A stretch of 64,000 nucleotides of DNA from Scylla paramamosain. Lineage: Eukaryota; Arthropoda; Malacostraca; Decapoda; Portunidae. The stretch covers positions 9,971,001 to 10,035,000 of the forward strand of contig NC_087178.1 of the NCBI RefSeq assembly GCF_035594125.1. The letters are read 5' to 3'. The translations under genes were made by a program, and so were the position numbers. The notes beneath the pieces are model-generated. The model ran no database searches. It was not told where the DNA came from and saw only the letters and a program-made list of their open reading frames with translations. Positions 63,067 through 64,000 of the stretch are shown here, one piece after another (positions within the stretch are counted from its first letter, which is position 1; each line of letters starts with the position of its first letter).

Positions 63067-64000
63067 CTCAAAATATATGTTATCAATAATGTTATGTGTC
63101 TTCATATAAAGTGTTATTCATGCATTTTAGCGTTTTTGTACCTAAGAACCAAAAACTTTCATAATACACGTTTCTCGTAAAGTCTTTTCGTTTCGAAACA
63201 TGCTTTCTTGTAACAATTTCATTTCCCCATATCAAGGCCTTTCCATGCATTTTGGCGTTTCGGTACCTAATAATGTGAAATATGCTCAAAACAAACGTTT
63301 TTGTTAATGTTGTTCTGTTTCTTCATAGAGTGCTGTTTATATGTTTAGCGTTTCAATACCTAAAATGTAAAAAAAAAACAATTATAATACATGTTTTTCG
63401 TAATGTCATTACGTCTACCTATTAAGATTATTTTGCATCCATTTTAATGTTTTTGTATGCAACAAACTCAAAAAACTCTCAAAATACTTGTTTTTGGTAA
63501 TGATATTCTTCTACATAAAAGGTGTTTTGCATGCTTTTTTAGGGTTTCGGTACGTAAGAGGCTGAAAAACACTCAAAAGACACGTTTTTTGGTAAAGTTG
63601 TTTTCTGTTCCCATTTAGGGTGTTTACCATTGCATTTTAAACACAAAAAAAAAAAAATTCTTGAAATGTAGTATCGTTTCCAAATATATTGGTACTTAAC
63701 AATGTGTAAAAAAAAAAAAAAACACTCAAATTGCGCGGTTTTTGGTAATGTTGTTGTTTCTTTGTATAAGGTGGTATTAACGCGTTTTCGCATTTCGGTA
63801 CCTGGGAACCTCAAAAACACTTATAATACACTTTTCTTCTAATGTCTTTTTTGTTTCCCCACATAGTATACATTTCATATATTTTGGTGTTATTCTGTAA
63901 CAAGCTCAAAAACACTCAAAATACTTGTTTTTGGTAATGTTATTCTGTTTTCTGCATAAAGGGTGTTTTGCATGCATTTTACCTTTTTGGTACATAAGAA
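63067..64000 (+). repeat. F block at the right edge of the window
   Basis: Near-identical to 49989-50925. It is cut by the window end, so whether the duplication continues into sequence like 50926 onward cannot be seen. Confidence 0.84.

Larger units (their letters stand above)
1..64000. repeat. Satellite DNA array filling the window (~95 bp monomer, both orientations)
   Basis: The whole window consists of degenerate copies of one A+T-rich monomer, about 92-97 bp long. The landmarks TTTTGCATGCATTTTAGCG, TTTTGGTACCTAAG, CTCAAAAACACTCAAAA and TTTTTGGTAATG recur in that cyclic order, or reverse-complemented in R blocks. Adjacent monomers differ clearly, while monomers one higher-order period apart are much more alike, which is typical of satellites evolving by unequal exchange. 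Open frames are short: the longest from ATG is about 146 codons (4102-4542). They occur on both strands and are made of monomer translations, so none is called as a gene. No tRNA, rRNA, reverse transcriptase or transposase signature was seen. Function is unknown; tandem satellites of this kind usually lie in heterochromatin. Confidence 0.95.

Noticed and set aside
1..64000. CRISPR array
   Set aside because: Repeats are ~95 bp, degenerate and contiguous, without unique spacers, and the telomeric tract indicates a eukaryote.

Overview
This window is a satellite-DNA array from end to end. I find no credible protein-coding gene, tRNA, rRNA or transposon in it. The sequence is strongly A+T-rich and built from one degenerate monomer of about 92-97 bp. 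In the orientation I call F, the monomer carries these landmarks in order: CTCAAAAACACTCAAAA, ACGTTTTTGGTAATG, a TTCTGTTTCTCCATATAG-like stretch, TTTTGCATGCATTTTAGCG and TTTTGGTACCTAAG. The opposite orientation is called R. The only independent clue to the host is a pair of short pure (TTAGG)n tracts (25198-25237 and 36472-36506). TTAGG is the arthropod, mainly insect, telomere unit, so this is most likely a subtelomeric, centromeric or other heterochromatic array of an insect. The species cannot be named from this sequence.

There are three levels of repetition. Level 1 is the ~95 bp monomer. Level 2 is a ~1.05-1.15 kb unit of about 11-12 diverged monomers plus one A/T homopolymer spacer next to a GATGAATAAC motif. 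It fills 1-15500 (mostly F) and the large R blocks. Level 3 is a mosaic unit of about 11.3-11.6 kb: ~6.3-6.6 kb R, ~3.1 kb F, a TTAGG tract, ~0.58 kb R, ~0.66 kb F, ~0.12 kb R, ~0.5 kb F. Unit 1 is 15501-27130 and unit 2 is 27131-38411. Unit 3 starts at 38412 and leaves the pattern at 47880, before the telomeric tract. A fourth, rearranged copy (56299-64000) shares that exit and its new tail with unit 3, giving a ~13.1 kb offset between 43.4-50.9 kb and 56.7-64 kb.

Layout: 1-15500 is mostly F, with two short inverted patches and a near-identical ~3.03 kb direct duplication (1-3035 and 10147-13178). 15501-47880 holds the mosaic units. 47881-49988 is an R tail. 49989-~54310 is divergent F sequence, which from 50926 has no near-identical partner in the window. 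~54311-58262 is R and includes inverted relatives of the 22-24 kb block. 58263-64000 repeats 44.99-50.9 kb.

The points of most interest are the telomeric tracts sitting exactly at an F/R switch, a telomere-free relative of that locus in opposite orientation (~53030-53581), orientation switches with microhomology and hairpins, a 43-nt templated insertion, and a recurring 31-bp palindrome. No genes work together here; what can be read is a history of rearrangement. All similarity statements come from reading and aligning by eye.
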